Source: Citrus sinensis
Lineage: Eukaryota; Streptophyta; Magnoliopsida; Sapindales; Rutaceae
Direction: 5' to 3'
Length of the DNA: 64,000 nucleotides
NCBI RefSeq assembly: GCF_022201045.2
Contig: NC_068558.1
Span: 8,213,501 to 8,277,500, forward strand
Made by a program: the position numbers and the translations under genes. The notes beneath the pieces were generated by a model. That model had not been told where the DNA came from and made no database searches. It was given only the letters and a program-made list of their open reading frames with translations. Positions 1 to 12,652 of this stretch are shown piece after piece (position 1 is the first letter of the stretch; every line of letters starts with the position of its first letter).

Positions 1-1424
1 AATTGCTTGACAATGCTGATAAATCTCCCATAGTTGCAATTAAATCCCTTAAAGTAGGAGATTTTCAAGGTATAATAAATTTGAAATTATAAAATTGTTC
101 TGCCAGTTGGATGTAATTTGGAAATGTAGAAAAATATGCACTCATTTTTAAATATGATTTATATGCTCTTGCAGGCATCTCTTTGTCAACTCTAGGCAGA
201 AGCACAGTATTAGTCAATCCAGATTTGCCAGAAGCAAAGAAGTTGAAGTCCTGGTATGTTAAGTCAAGTGATTGCCTGTTGTTTCTCTTTCTTGCCTTGC
301 ATGCAGTTTTTTAATTATATGATTATTGTTATTTAGGTATGAATCTGAAGGTAAAGGAACTTCAATGGCTTCTATTGGGTCTGGTTTGGGTTCTCTAGCT
401 AAGAGTGGAGCCAGGTCTATGTACTCAGATCGAGTATCCCTTACCCACATAACAAGTAACCCATCCTTGGGTGATGAAAAGGTATTGCAGCATCATACTT
501 AGTGAGAGAACTATTATCCAATCAACTTTCTCATTTGATTGGTTCATATATGCATAAAAGAAAATATGTTGACTTTTTAGTTCTTTTCATGTGGACATGT
601 AATATGAGGGTCAAGAATGTTGCTTGGATTAACTATATGTTTAGCTATATATACAACCTTCATGAGTTCAGTCAGTGAATTATGTAGCCTCACATATCTT
701 AAATGAAAGTATGAGTAGTTTTAGTGATGTATTTGACCTTTTGTGTTGCAGCCAGTGTTTTTTAGCATCAAAGCATACATAAGCTTAATCAAGCCTGATC
801 AAGCAATGTGGTACCGTGCTTGCAAAACTTGCAACAAGAAAGTGACAGATGCCCTGGGATCTGGGTATTGGTGTGAAGGGTGCCAAAAAAATGATGAAGA
901 ATGTAGTTTAAGGTGGGAGACGTGACGTTGAAGCTTTTAGGCACTTAAATTGAGATCCAACAAGTTTGATTCACTCAATCTTCCTGACAATTTATTTTGT
1001 TCCATTTTCAGATACATAATGGTTGCAAGGGTCTGTGATGGAAGTGGCGAAGCTTGGATTTCTATATTCAATGAGGAAGCAGAAAGGATCATTGGATGCT
1101 CTGCTGATGAGCTTAATGAATTGAAGTCACAGGTAAATCAGTACAAGTAGTGTCATTTCAAATTAATAAAATCATATTGCTAGCTTCTAAATTCTTTAAT
1201 TCTTTTTCACTATTTAGTTAGGAGATGATAATTCATATCAAATGAAATTGAAAGAAGTTACTTGGGTTCCTCATCTCCTCCGAGTTAGTGTTGCTCAACA
1301 AGAGTACAACAATGAGAAGAGACAAAGGGTAACCGTCAGGGCTGTTGCTCCAGTTGACTTTGCTGCTGAATCCAAATTTTTGCTGGAAGAGATATCGAAG
1401 AAAGTTTCTCATCAGAATGCCTAA
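1..1424 (+). CDS. RPA1B: Replication protein A 70-kDa DNA-binding subunit (RPA1), 3' part
   Basis: The gene enters from the left edge. Exons read as 1-69, 175-253, 337-481, 752-912, 1012-1132 and 1218-1424, all with GT-AG introns and a continuous frame to TAA. RPA1 is the large subunit of the heterotrimeric single-stranded-DNA-binding complex used in replication, repair and recombination in the nucleus. The visible part is the end of DNA-binding domain B (motif SPIVAIKSLKVGDFQG, then STLGRS) followed by domain C. Domain C carries the C-x2-C-x13-C-x2-C zinc motif (CKTC...CEGC) in exon 752-912, the YIMVARVCDGSGEAW segment and a C-terminal helical region for trimer contacts. The N-terminal OB fold lies outside the window. 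The family call is firm. The B-type assignment (RPA70B-like) rests on gene order, with GDPD6 and TOM5 next along, and is less sure. Confidence 0.93.
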
Positions 1425-2333
1425 AGCTATCTTTTTTCTATAAAAGATACTGGGTTGACATTTTGTTTATATTATGGATTGAAATCTAGTTGGGTAATGA
1501 CTGTTAGTCACAATATTGCTTGTATTTATCTTCAGGCAATCAAGAATGTGTTGTTTTGGTCGCTCTTAATGTAGTTCAATGGTTCTATCAGTTGCTGTAC
1601 AGCTCTTCACTTCTGTTGGTATTTGGGACATCAATCTATGCCATTTTTATGATTCCTCAGGATTTCAGGATAGCAAGCAAGGGCACTTAATTGTGCTACT
1701 CCACTACAGTAATGCATATTTGTTTTGTTCAAACTTGAAACTATTTGAAGTGAATGCACCGGTGTAATGGAACACAGTATGCATGAAATTAGTAAAAGGA
1801 AAATGTGATTCTTTTATTCAAGCTTATAAACATCATAAATGTACCCCTCGGGGGGGGGGGGGGGAGAGCACAGGTAATTCATTTAAGTTCTCTAGTATGA
1901 TCATCGTTTAGGTGCCTTTACCAGTAATTTCTCTAACATGTGCTTCATTAATCTCATTTGTTTTGTACATAATGTTTAATTAATCGAACAATGCAGAAGC
2001 TGGTAGTTTAGAAGCAGAAGAATGATCTAAGCCATTCTACCCAACTCAAAATTCATTGAAATTGTCTACAATGTCACGATTCTGAATTCCCAGCGATGCA
2101 TTAGAGAATCTAAAATTGTCATTGCTTAAATGCACTAAGTACGCTGACCGGCCAGGAGAAAAATATGAGCTAAACATTTTTTTTTTCTAAATTTTATCCA
2201 ATTCAATAACACTTTCAGTTATTGTAAAGAGTAGGAATACCAACTTTCTAGCTGGCATTTAATAAAAATATTCTAAAATAATGTTTCCAATGAGGTTGAA
2301 GGGAATGACAAGATTTACAAATGATTATCTATC
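1425..2333. other. Tail-to-tail spacer between RPA1 and GDPD genes
   Basis: The spacer holds the 3'UTRs of two convergent genes. No further coding exon was found; the short reading frame at 1579-1767 has no recognisable content. It contains an uninterrupted run of 15 G at 1850-1864 and is otherwise ordinary AT-rich sequence. Confidence 0.6.
1850..1864 (+). repeat. G15 homopolymer
   Basis: Fifteen consecutive G residues in the RPA1 3' flank. G runs of this length are uncommon in AT-rich plant DNA and are prone to slippage and sequencing error, so the true length is uncertain. Confidence 0.85.
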
Positions 2334-5300
2334 TCACACCTTTCCATTCGAAGAGATCAACACAGCAATTTTGTGCAATAGTTTTGAAGCTCTGTTGTCT
2401 TTAGACACAGGAGAGGTCAATTCTTGATAATTATGAAGGCTGCCTGGGAAGTCTGTGAACAGTCCATCAACTCCAATCTTGTTTATCCAGTAGTCGTATT
2501 CCCTATATGGATCTTGGAGAAAGTTGAAGTGTAAGAACTGATGCTCATTTCGGTAAGTGTATGGGTGCACCTAGCATAAGATATGAAAATGACATGTTAA
2601 AAGTGGGATCTTAAAGACCGAAGTGAACTATAAACTACAAAAAGGAAAAAGAATACTGCAAGAAATCCTAGTCACAAGTATCTGAAAGAACAAGAAAGGA
2701 AAAAATAATTGAACACAATATCCTAATTTTTTGACAATGAATTTCGGTCCATACAAAATCGTATGTGTTACTAATTACTATCATAAATCAGACTAGGATT
2801 GTCGAGAAAGCAAACCTGTAGGTCAAGGGCATGTGCTCTTGCGACAAGATCTGTTGGCGTCTGCGAATAATTATTTGCAACAGGAACTACTGTATCCTTC
2901 CAAGGTCCGATGCCCACACAATACTCCTTGATGTAGTTGAGATAAGCATCAGAAGTTATTTCTGAATATGACTGCAAATCATTACAATGTCATTTCTTCC
3001 ATTAGACATCTCATATTTAAAAGTACTTAGAATGAAAGAGAGACAAGACAAAATGCATAAACAGGAAAGCAAAGACGGTGATCAAATTAAGTTTAAAACT
3101 CACAATCAAAGCAATGTCCAGTAAATCGCAATCACAAAAAGCAACAGATCAAATGACAAAATTCCTCCAATATGACTGATCATGTAGCACATGAGAATAA
3201 CCTAGATTGATCTAACCACACCCTACATCTAGATAATTTAAAATTTATAGATCCTTTTCAGGAAAAACACTCATGTGAAATTCAGAAGAAAATATAAAAG
3301 AAAATACAGAAAGAAACTGAACCAGTCTACAGTGAGGCTGCAGTGTCAAGTACAAACCTGGTTTGTGTCTTCAGTTAGGATGTCGACATCATCAATTAAG
3401 AAGATCTTGGGTGAGTCTGTCTTGTTTGATATATACACAAGTGAAGTTGGAGCAAAGGATTGGATGAATATTGGTTGTTTCAACCACTCTTTTGACATAT
3501 ATGCACCCTTGTATCCATACTTCTTAAGTGTATCCACAAACTTATCCTCAAATTTCTTACCATCCACCCATTTTACCTGTTATGGGATCACTAGATAGAT
3601 TAGTAGCAGTAAGATAATTACTAAAGGAATATTTAACAGTAATCACGCAAATAACCCACCAAATACTGAAAACATGAAATAAACAGAAGGAAATAGTTTT
3701 TTCATCAATGCAACCTAGTTGCAGGTACTGCAGAAAATACCTATGCTGGTTTTAAACATATCCCCCCCCCCCCCCCAGTTCAACAAGATACATCTGTATA
3801 ATTCAAAGTCTATCTAGTTTTAAGCAATAAGAGCTTTGACTGGGCAACCATTTCTTGGGACAGCTGAGAGGAAAAATTACTCACATGCTGATTGATAAAC
3901 ACTGGATTCTTCATCTCTGGATATATCCCAACAACTCTTTGTGCATCTAGTGCAATTGAAATGTACTCTTCAAATGTAATAATGGGAAATTTTCCTAAGG
4001 AATACACCACAAAGAGAAAGAGTTAACATAGTGTTAAATACTGCTGAAAAGTACAAAGGATTTTTTTTGTATAATCTCTTGAAGAGCTTAGAATATATTT
4101 CATTGTAAAGTCTGTAATAAAATATACATATCACTCATGACAAGGAATGACCATAAAGTTATTGACCAACATAAAATGCAGTTTTGGGGATTTTCAGCTT
4201 ATAAAGAAAATAATTTTGAATTGAGCAAGTGGGGTATTAAAAAAAAAAAACACATACATGACTGAAAGAGGAGCTAACCATTGTATTGTTGATCTCGGAA
4301 ACTGTACCTCTGCTTCGCCCTCAATGTTTTTAGTTCTTCCAGAGTGAAATCAACTGCACCCAATTAAAAATATTTTTAGAATATTAGTTGAAACTTTAAA
4401 CCAAGACAACTTATAATACGTTCAATGCAGTTTTAAAGATAGTAATGATATAGGACAAGCAAAGGCACCCACCATCATGACAATCATGTCTAGTGGAAGT
4501 AGAAGGCTAAAGCAAAGGAAGTTTAGTGGGAATGCATCGTTACCAACAAAAAAGCCAGTGGTGTTGACCCCTTGAACCATGTATGTCCTTTTACGATCAG
4601 CAAACTCCTTGTGGTCTGCAATATTAGTTGTATTATCAAGAAAAACATCGTGGTGGCATATAAGAACACCATCTTTGGAGGCGAGAATATCTGTTTCTAT
4701 GAAGTCTGCACCCTCTTCAATAGCTCTCTGCAAGAAGCGAGCAATCATTAGTTAACAAAAATAACCTAAGGGCAGTAAATAAGCCTATCAAATAGAACAA
4801 ACAATTGACTTCTTGTCTAACAAATTAAGAGCAGATAATAAAATTCAGAAAAAATTGCAGAGAAGTACAGAAATACATGCCATGTAGGCAGCAGCAGTTT
4901 CTTCAGGAAACTCTCCATTCGAACCTCGATGTGCAAGGTTATATGGACGGGAAGTTTGTAGGGGTTGTTTGTGGATATTGAGTTTACTTGGGAGTGGATA
5001 TAGAGGCCTTGCAGCACAACCAGCAATAAGTGATAGAAATAAAAGAGGGATAAAGCCTGCCAAGTGCCATTGTTTAAATGAGTCAATCACTTAGATCCAC
5101 CAAAAAAACAAATTATATGGATATGTAAAGCTCAGAAACCTAATATGAAAATTCTACCCCTTTAATCAGATATAAAATGAAGAAACAACATAATAAAATT
5201 ATTCTACCAATGGGGTAATAAAAGTTCTATTCTTCTTGACCTGTGAAATCAAAAGGCATCGCCACAGAAACTTTATGCTTCGGAGTTATAAACTAACAGT

Positions 5301-5966
5301 TGATTTTAAGCAAGGGTACATCCGTGCTTGCATAGGACTACTGATACATCATGTAGTTTCTATTAGCAATAAATCTTTATGCTTCAGAATACAATGAACG
5401 TTTGCAATTCCTCATCCAACCAAAAGAGTTAATATATATACATACATACATACATACATATCATAGAATGCAACATTCTCTTACCATAATGGCACATTCA
5501 ATATCTACCGATGAATTAAAGAAAGCATATGGTCAAGTAATTCAGTCCAACTGTCCTAGACTTTGTTGTAATCAAAAGGACCCTTTATCTGTCCAACAAT
5601 AAATGTCCAAAATTGAAGACAAATCTAAAAAAACAGTATGATATAAAGCGACAAACACAATTAAAATTCGCGATTGCTCTTTCAAAGAACCTCAAACAAG
5701 AATACATCGTTATCATAACAAAGAACTCAAAGATAAATTATACACAATGAAACGGTCAATTAGCCATCACACAACAATATAATACACACTAAGAAAAACA
5801 ATGGCCAAATTATGCGTCAAAATATAACAAGATCAAATCAATACCAAGCCACAATAAGGTGACAAACCCAGAAACCTTTACATCTTATCTAAGCCATAAC
5901 TGCAAAATCATCATTGATGAAGAGGGTTAAAAGAGTTATACACTTACAGGTTGAACTTATACCCAT
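2334..5966 (-). CDS. GDPD6: Glycerophosphodiester phosphodiesterase (GDPD5/6 type), secreted
   Basis: The enzyme hydrolyses glycerophosphodiesters to glycerol-3-phosphate and an alcohol, in phospholipid turnover and phosphate salvage. Eight coding exons (minus strand): 5966-5948, 5056-4881, 4727-4544, 4353-4279, 3994-3885, 3576-3358, 2971-2816, 2570-2334, giving 391 residues, close to my recollection of the family length. Residues 1-22 form a hydrophobic signal peptide (MGISSTCFIPLLFLSLIAGC). The catalytic HRG is at 49-51, the metal-site E-T-D at 76-78, and the second catalytic His is H91 in ICHHD. The H49-H91 spacing of 42 fits the GlpQ/GDPD family. The first exon codes only 19 nt; it was chosen because its donor GTAAGT fits and the join makes a proper signal peptide. 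An in-frame ATG at 5090 would give a poorer N-terminus. The intron after exon 2 appears to start with GC. TATAAATA lies at 6062-6069. Confidence 0.92.
3762..3776 (+). repeat. C15 homopolymer in GDPD intron
   Basis: Fifteen C residues on the plus strand, which is G15 in the sense direction of the GDPD transcript, inside the intron between exons 5 and 6. Length may vary through slippage. Confidence 0.85.
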
Positions 5967-6061
5967 GGCTTTCTTTCCCCTGCTTCTTCCTCTCTTTTCT
6001 TTCTTTCAAGACTAACTTTAGTTTTCTTTTTGTCAAATGATATGGGCTGGCTACTCTTTTA

Positions 6062-6069
6062 TATTTATA
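6062..6069 (-). promoter_or_regulatory. TATA box of the GDPD gene
   Basis: TATAAATA on the minus strand, about 96 bp upstream of the inferred ATG at 5966. This predicts a transcription start near 6035 and a short pyrimidine-rich leader. The spacing supports the small first exon ending at 5948. Confidence 0.5.
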
Positions 6070-6591
6070 ATTAGTAGTTATCATACACCAACGTTAGGAT
6101 AATGTGCATCCAGGTGTATTGTATTCGAAAAATCAATCTTGTTTCAGGTCCCTTGATCCTCTCTAAATTTAAGAATATTCCTTGAATGATGCTTTCTTTC
6201 TTACTGTTAATAATAATTTTCAAAAATGGAAATGAAATGAGGTTTAATATATCTCGGACCGTTGATATAGACAAGCTGATGATGTGGAAGGTGGTGATTT
6301 GATTTTGATGTTGAGCAATCCTAGGAGGATAACAATGGAGATCACAAACTGTGGAATCTAGTTATCAGTTCTACTTCGTTTTCGTTGACTTGGGATCAGT
6401 TTAAGTCAAACGACACATGAGCTGGCTGAGGTGTCCGTATTAGATTGGCCTTGAGATAGAAATTCAAAGCACGCATGAGCTGTAATCAGGCGTAAGGAAT
6501 GGCCGACCGATTTTTTTCTTTCCCTTTAATTGTTACACATGGGTATGCTCGATTTCACTCCAAGAAGAATGATAATTTTTATTTTATTCTT

Positions 6592-6593
<2 letters not shown>

Positions 6594-6640
<47 letters not shown>
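6594..6640. repeat. (AT)n microsatellite
   Basis: About 47 bp of uninterrupted AT dinucleotide upstream of the GDPD gene. Confidence 0.95.
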
Positions 6641-6644
<4 letters not shown>

Positions 6645-7450
6645 ACCTCAAGGATTAATGTTTAATTACCTGCTTATAAAGCTTAATTTACGAAAAATAG
6701 GGATATATTGATAATTTAAAAAAAATAAAAGAAAAGTTGAGATTTATAATAGTTTAAGAAATATTTTAAAGATTGTCATTTTATGAGGCAACAAATCTAA
6801 AATTTATACAAAACTCGATTTATCGGATTTTTGTTCAAAAAGATGAGGACACATGAGAGAAGTATAGATGAATTTCTTTTTTGTCTTCTTAACAATAAAT
6901 GAAAGTAAATGAATATTTCTACACTTTGGGAACAAATTGAATACTATTGTTCTAAGTAATGGTAAATTGAAGTTTACTCATGTTAGAATTAGGAACTATT
7001 AAGAATCTAGACATGCATAATACATTAATGCAATGACTAGAGAAACTTGTATATGAGAGGTTTATAAAATCTACGATCTTCTGGGCAATGTAAATAACTT
7101 ATTTTAGGAATGAGAAATTGTGGGCATGGGTTAAGGGAAGCATAAGGGCGAGCCTAGGCTTTCACATATTTTTAATTATTTTTTAAAATATTATAAACAT
7201 GTAATGAGTTAATAATCAACAAGTTCCTACAATCAATCATGAATTAAATGAAATGAATATTTTAAAGTAAAATAATAAATAAAGAAAATAAAATGAATAA
7301 AAGCTCAAGGGAGGGTTTAGTATAATAATTTTAGATTTTTTAAATCATTATTGATTTAAAAATTAAGAATTATTTTTTATTTTTTAATTTATAAATTTAT
7401 TTTAAAAAATAGAGGGTTGGACCTGACTGCTTTTTTCTATTATTATTAGG

Positions 7451-7770
7451 GTAATTATCTACCATTCACCTGTTTTTTTGTATTTTTTCAAAAATACACA
7501 ATTCTTAATTTTTTTTACTGAGCTCTACTTGAAGTTATATTTTTTTACACATATCCACCACTGTTTTCAAACCATTAAGAAAACTAAAGGAATATGGTCC
7601 AAATTACATAGGTGAAATTACCATTATACCCTTATAACCTTAGCAAAGTCTTAACGGTTTGAAGACAGCAGTGGACATGGGCAAAAAAATATAACTTCAA
7701 GTGGAATTCATTAAAAAAATTATGTATTTTTTAAAAAGTGTAAAAAAACAGGTGGGAGGTGGATAATTAC
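7451..7770. mobile_element. Fold-back MITE with about 29-bp terminal inverted repeats
   Basis: The left end begins GTAATTATCTACC and continues to a CACCTGTTTTTTT block. The reverse complement of the right end begins GTAATTATCCACC and reaches the same CACCTGTTTTTTT block, so the two ends pair over about 29 bp with few mismatches. A second inner pair (ATATAACTTCAAGTGGA on the right against TCTACTTGAAGTTATAT on the left) extends the fold-back. No coding capacity. Flanking TTATTATTA occurs on both sides and could be a 9-bp target duplication, but it is low-complexity sequence. Superfamily unresolved. Confidence 0.75.
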
Positions 7771-9443
7771 TTTTATTATTATTAAGACCTTTGTCCAAAC
7801 TCTTATGTGGAGAGTTGGATCCCTTACTTGGCCTGTACTTGTTTGTCAACTCCATCCTAATTTATCAAATCTAGGAATTATAAATCTAAAGAGATTAAAT
7901 TATTGGGCCCGAGGCTGGAGGCCTCGGATGCCAAGACTCTACAATGATCGACCATAACATTTTAGGTGGGGGTGTGGATATTTCCAACCCACTATTTTTA
8001 TAAATCCACCGACCTTCATAAATTAATTACAATAAGTTTACATTATTTTATAGAATTACAAATTAATAATAAGTTTGAATAATTAATTAATTAAATCATT
8101 CTTATAATATTTTTTTTCTTACTTTGTCTTTTAACAATCTTTAACAATTTAAGGTTGTCTTAAGATAAGTTTAATTTAACTAATTTACCCTTATAATATA
8201 AATAACCAAATTACCCTAAGAAATATATATTATTGTAACTAATTGTTTAGACATTTAGTTTTATGTTTTATAATCTAATATGCTTTATATAAAATTTAAT
8301 AATTTTCAATACTTCAAATGTCCTAATTACATCTCGTTAGTTTAGTGGAATATTAATAATCATACTAAAAAAACACTACTTATACACCATTAAAATATAA
8401 AAAAATTGTATAAAAAATTTATTAAAGTTAAAGTAAATTTTTAGATATTTTTGGTACTTTTACCTTATGAGGTTAGAATAATTATATTAATTTATGTTAA
8501 AACAACCTTATTGATCAAATAGAATAAAAAAACATAGTCTCATAAAAAAATAATTAATGAATATGGATTTAATTGGTTAAAATTTTTAATTCCTTCTTAA
8601 TTTGAATTTTTTAAAAATAATGTGCACTTGTTGTAATAATTTTTTAAAATTGAGGTGGGTTAATAAAATTTAGGTGGGCGTGCTTCGATTAGACTATTTA
8701 ACAAATGAACCGAACCGCTTTGATTAGGTTCTAATTTAATGTGAACAATTAATTAGTTAAATTTGAAACCGAACCAAAAAGGCAAAAATCGAATCGCAAG
8801 ATTCCGGTTTTAAATTTAACCAAATTGATCATTTCTTAGAGGGCCCAAAAAAAAAAAAAAATCATTTCGTAGTTGAATTGAACGGACAGTTTGGTTCAAT
8901 TTTTCAATTTTCAGTTCAATTTTATCTATTCTATTACTTGTTTTAAATTCAACGTAGAGTACAAGAAGGCAGGAGTAGTATACTAATAGTGAATATTTAT
9001 GATGATAATATGATAGATTAAATTTAGAAGCATATTTACAATTTAAGGTCATCCGTGTGCGAATCCTCTGTTGAGAAAGCCATCTATTTCGACTTAACAA
9101 CTTGGTAGCTTTCAGCTAACATAAGGCACTATCATCACATCTCTTTATGCTTTTCAAATGGATTTATCATCACATTCTTCTGATATCTGTGAAATCATCA
9201 CTAGGAAAAAAGGCAAAATAGACAACCATTGGAAAAGCTATTGATAATAGATGGAAACAGAACTTTGTATTCATGATTCATCCATCCAGAGGTAGTTCTT
9301 TAAGGAGTTCCCTGAAGAGAGCTTAAAGTCAGAATAAAGGAAAGTTCCATCTACTGATGGAAGTTTACTTTTCTATAGACATAAAGGAAAGGTAATTAGG
9401 TTCTAACTTCTGAAGAGGGGTGACAAAAGCCACCACCGCAGCT

Positions 9444-12176
9444 CTAACCATCAAAGGTCGAATAGACGGTGATATGTTTCATGGGGTTCGGCACATCCCC
9501 GCCGCCAGCATGCTTGACGAACTCTGCCGGAGTGAAAACGATGCCATGGCATAAGCATACAATACTCACATTGGTTCTTGTGTATGTATACAGAAACCCT
9601 TCGACTCTCCTCCCATTAGGTCCATCTCCGGTGGTACGCACACTAGGCATTTGCCTCATCACATCCATCCCATTGCTCTCAGAGTTGCCATCAGAAACCC
9701 TAGCCTTCTTAGGTGGACTCTTGGGCATAGGTGGGGTTGCTGCTGTGGCTGCAGGTTCTGCATTCTTTGGCACAGCTGGTACCTTGAAACAGCCTGAAGC
9801 ATTATCTGTGGATTGACCTGCGGGCCGTCCTGCATAGAATTCGTGCAACCAAAGTCAAATATCTCTAAGCAATAAAAGATGCTAAAAGTATTTCAGCTGC
9901 TGAGGCATTTCTCTTTTGGAATCTTCTCTCCATAAACTAGGTAAGCAAGATCTTTAAGTAAATGCTCCTGATATACAAAGCTTGTTCAAAGCAGAATCCA
10001 TAGGCTCAAATGTATAATTCTGCTCAACAGAACAACCTGTAGCATACTTGATATATACATGACATTTATATATCCATTTCATAAAGAAAAAGAAGATCCT
10101 TTCAACTCAAGGAAATATAGATTCTAGGTTACATAAGCAAGTCTGAAAGCAGAATGAGGAAATGAAAAAATTATCCAATCATATAAATTATTCAAGAGAT
10201 CAGAAACACAGCAATGTATCAAGTGTGAAGTGAATCGACCCAAATTTTTATGCTCATACTGCTCGGCCTTGAGATGTAATAAATAAAATGGCATCAAAAC
10301 ACATACCTGTTAGCGAAATATAGCATGTCAAACTGTCATTGATCCCATAAATTTTTAGTTCGCAGAAGAGGATCAATGCAGCTCATGGTTTTGAACTCCA
10401 AAAAACTTTAAAAAGTGACTCGCAGCAATATAATAAACATAACGGAAGAGTTATGAAAGTAAAGCATCGAAGGCAGTATGTAGATATAGGATGAAAGGTA
10501 CTAACAAAGAATTATCAGCAGAATATGTAGGAATCCGGCATAACAAACACAGAAAACTTACTCTGTCTGGAAACATTATTATTTTTTATCCAACTTTAGA
10601 CAGAACTTTTATGGCATATGGAATACAAAATCAATTTCAACTCATGGAGAACTTGCAATAGATTTGCATTAAAAGAAATATTACTTCCTAATTCATTTTA
10701 AATTGTGATGTCATGAAAGTCTAATGTGTCAAACTCTATCTGATAATTTATATGCCTGAAACTAGCTGAAAATTTGTTGACCCTACATTATGAGGATAAA
10801 CTGCGACAAATGGGAAGCGATATCAAGAAACTTCTATGTTTTACTAGTTTTTGGATTAAACTACACGTATTCACTTTTGTCGATTACGGTCGGGGTTCAT
10901 ATGTCGTATTTGGCTAATCAATCATTTTCTTGTTTTGTCAATACATTGTCGGATTCAGATTCATTCTTAACTACCATACGTTAGCAATTCAATTCACAGT
11001 TTAGTTCCATCACTCTGTTGTCGTCTTCGAAATCAACAAAACGAAGATTTCTTAGAACATCTTTGCACATTGACGCCACATGAATTTACCTATAATACAT
11101 CTCATTCTTTCTTTGCATGTTCGCTTTTAGTTTCATGCAAAAGACACAGAAAAAAACTCACTATCAGTAATAGCATGGCCATCACTTCGTTGGTGAACTT
11201 AACATCTATCATCCTGCTAATCTCGAATTCAGTTCATTCATTCCAATTCTCAATTAATCACATGTCTTTAGTCCTACATTTATTCTCATGACTAAGACTT
11301 AATACAACTTGGAACTCAAGCACAATGTTCTATATATTTTCAAACAGTGACAATGCTACTAAATTCTATTGAAATCCAAGCATTAAACAGTTCATGAATA
11401 TTATCAAAGCAGCAAATAATACAAATTGAAAACATATGAATAAACAATCACAAAGCACTTCAACTCAACAGACAACTAAACAATAAATAAATAAATAAAA
11501 CACACGCACACACAATGAAAATCAAAAGATTTTAGAAAGAAACAGGAACCATGTTACCCCTTTTGGTTGCAGATAAGCCTTCAGTCTTGATCTTGAGAAG
11601 AGCTCGGCAGAGGGCGGGGCTGTTCACGGCAGAAGCAGTAGCCCAAGTAGCCGCTTCCGAAGGCATAGTAGGAGTTAGCTTCTTTATCTCTTTCTCTTTA
11701 GCCTCTCTAGCTTCCTTGGATATCCTCTGCTTCTCAATAAGCCTGTTTTTGGCATGAATCCTCCTCATTGACTGTATCTCCCGCATTGTGATAATCCTCT
11801 GCTGTTGCTCTGGCCCTGCTGGCAAAGAACAAGCTCTTGGCAAACTGGGAAGGTAGCACTTTCCCACAGGGACCGAATTGCTATTACTCGCAGCTATGAT
11901 GCCTCCAATTGATGATGACCTCGTTAACGGGTTTTCTTTGGAGGTCTCACTGGAGCTGCTGCTGCTGTTGCCGCCCACAGTGAGCCTCAGATTCAGGTCT
12001 GGTTCTTGCAAAGGGTTCGACGACGATGATGATGAAGAAAAGGTGGAGTGTTGGGTCTGGTTTTCAGGTGAGAATCTTTCTAAAAAGTTTGTTGCTTGAG
12101 TTTTGTCTCGGCCTGGGTTGCTGATGAGTTTGTTCTTATCATTTTTGTCTTTGCTCACTCCATTGCCTTCTTCCAT
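9444..12176 (-). CDS. NINJA/AFP-family transcriptional adaptor (EAR motif plus TIFY-binding domain)
   Basis: Two coding exons, 12176-11558 and 9829-9444, separated by a 1.7-kb GT-AG intron, encode 334 residues. An in-frame ATG at 12200 would add eight residues. Residues 61-65 (LNLRL, in EPDLNLRLTV) form an LxLxL EAR motif that in this family recruits TOPLESS co-repressors. Residues 117-151 hold the basic Ninja middle region (SLPAGPEQQQ... MRRIHAKNRLIEKQR). A basic PKKAR stretch may be a nuclear signal. The C-terminal about 55 residues (VEGFLYTYTR... CLCHGIVFTPAEFVKHAGGGDV) match the TIFY-domain-binding region of NINJA and AFP proteins, which link JAZ or ABI5-type regulators to co-repression. 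Expected role: nuclear repressor adaptor in jasmonate or ABA signalling. Which subgroup (AFP, NINJA or mc410-like) is not settled. Confidence 0.88.
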
Positions 12177-12210
12177 ATGTAGAGTTTGAAAAAGAATCAA
12201 ACTTGTTTTG

Positions 12211-12241
<31 letters not shown>

Positions 12242-12574
12242 TTCCTTCTTCTGCAAACAGAAATCACACAATGTTAGAAAAAAAAAATTACGAATTCTTC
12301 GAACTGAAACTTCAAAATCAGCTTAAATTCACCAAAGTTTAAAAAACATAGCAAAAGAGATGAAACAGTGAGTGAGTGAGAAGGGCTTTGAAGAAAAGGG
12401 TGACAAACCCAGAAAAGCTTACAATGTCTGAGAAGACTGGAGATTGATTTGCAGCAGAGTGAAGAAGAGAGGAAAGGAGTTACATGCTCATATATGTGTG
12501 TGTAACAACAAGAAGAATTGTTTTTTTTTTTATGTGCATATGTCATATGTGCATGATGGAGTGAAACAGAGAGA

Positions 12575-12582
12575 GTATATAG
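12575..12582 (-). promoter_or_regulatory. Probable TATA box of NINJA-like gene
   Basis: CTATATAC on the minus strand, downstream of the G-box at 12645. It would give a long leader of roughly 370 nt, possibly with a leader intron; a 5'UTR intron was not resolved. Confidence 0.4.
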
Positions 12583-12644
12583 TCACACACGGGAAATAGA
12601 GACAACTTCTTTTGTTGTACAGGTGACAACACACTTTGGATACG

Positions 12645-12652
12645 CCACGTGG
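12645..12652. promoter_or_regulatory. Palindromic G-box/ABRE upstream of NINJA-like gene
   Basis: CCACGTGG lies about 470 bp upstream of the ATG at 12176 and about 65 bp upstream of a minus-strand CTATATAC TATA-like element (12575-12582). The arrangement fits a core promoter with a bZIP-type site. ABA-responsive expression is known for AFP genes and is inferred here. Confidence 0.5.

Larger units (their letters stand above)
5967..9443. other. AT-rich intergenic region between GDPD promoter and NINJA-like 3' end
   Basis: No gene found. It contains the GDPD promoter, an AT microsatellite (6594-6640), a fold-back MITE (7451-7770) and, around 8690-8960, a stretch with repeated CCGAACCG/CGGTT-type motifs. 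That stretch resembles the ends of degraded hAT-like repeats, but its borders could not be set. Confidence 0.6.

Noticed and set aside
4817-5090. GDPD start at the ATG at 5090
   Set aside because: Reading through 5057-5090 gives an N-terminus that lacks a clean signal peptide and ignores a good acceptor (TTGGCAG). The 5966 start with GTAAGT donor gives a proper signal peptide.
11551-12099. Plus-strand frames opposite the NINJA-like first exon
   Set aside because: They are antisense shadows of a gene with clear family motifs (EAR, Ninja middle region) on the minus strand.
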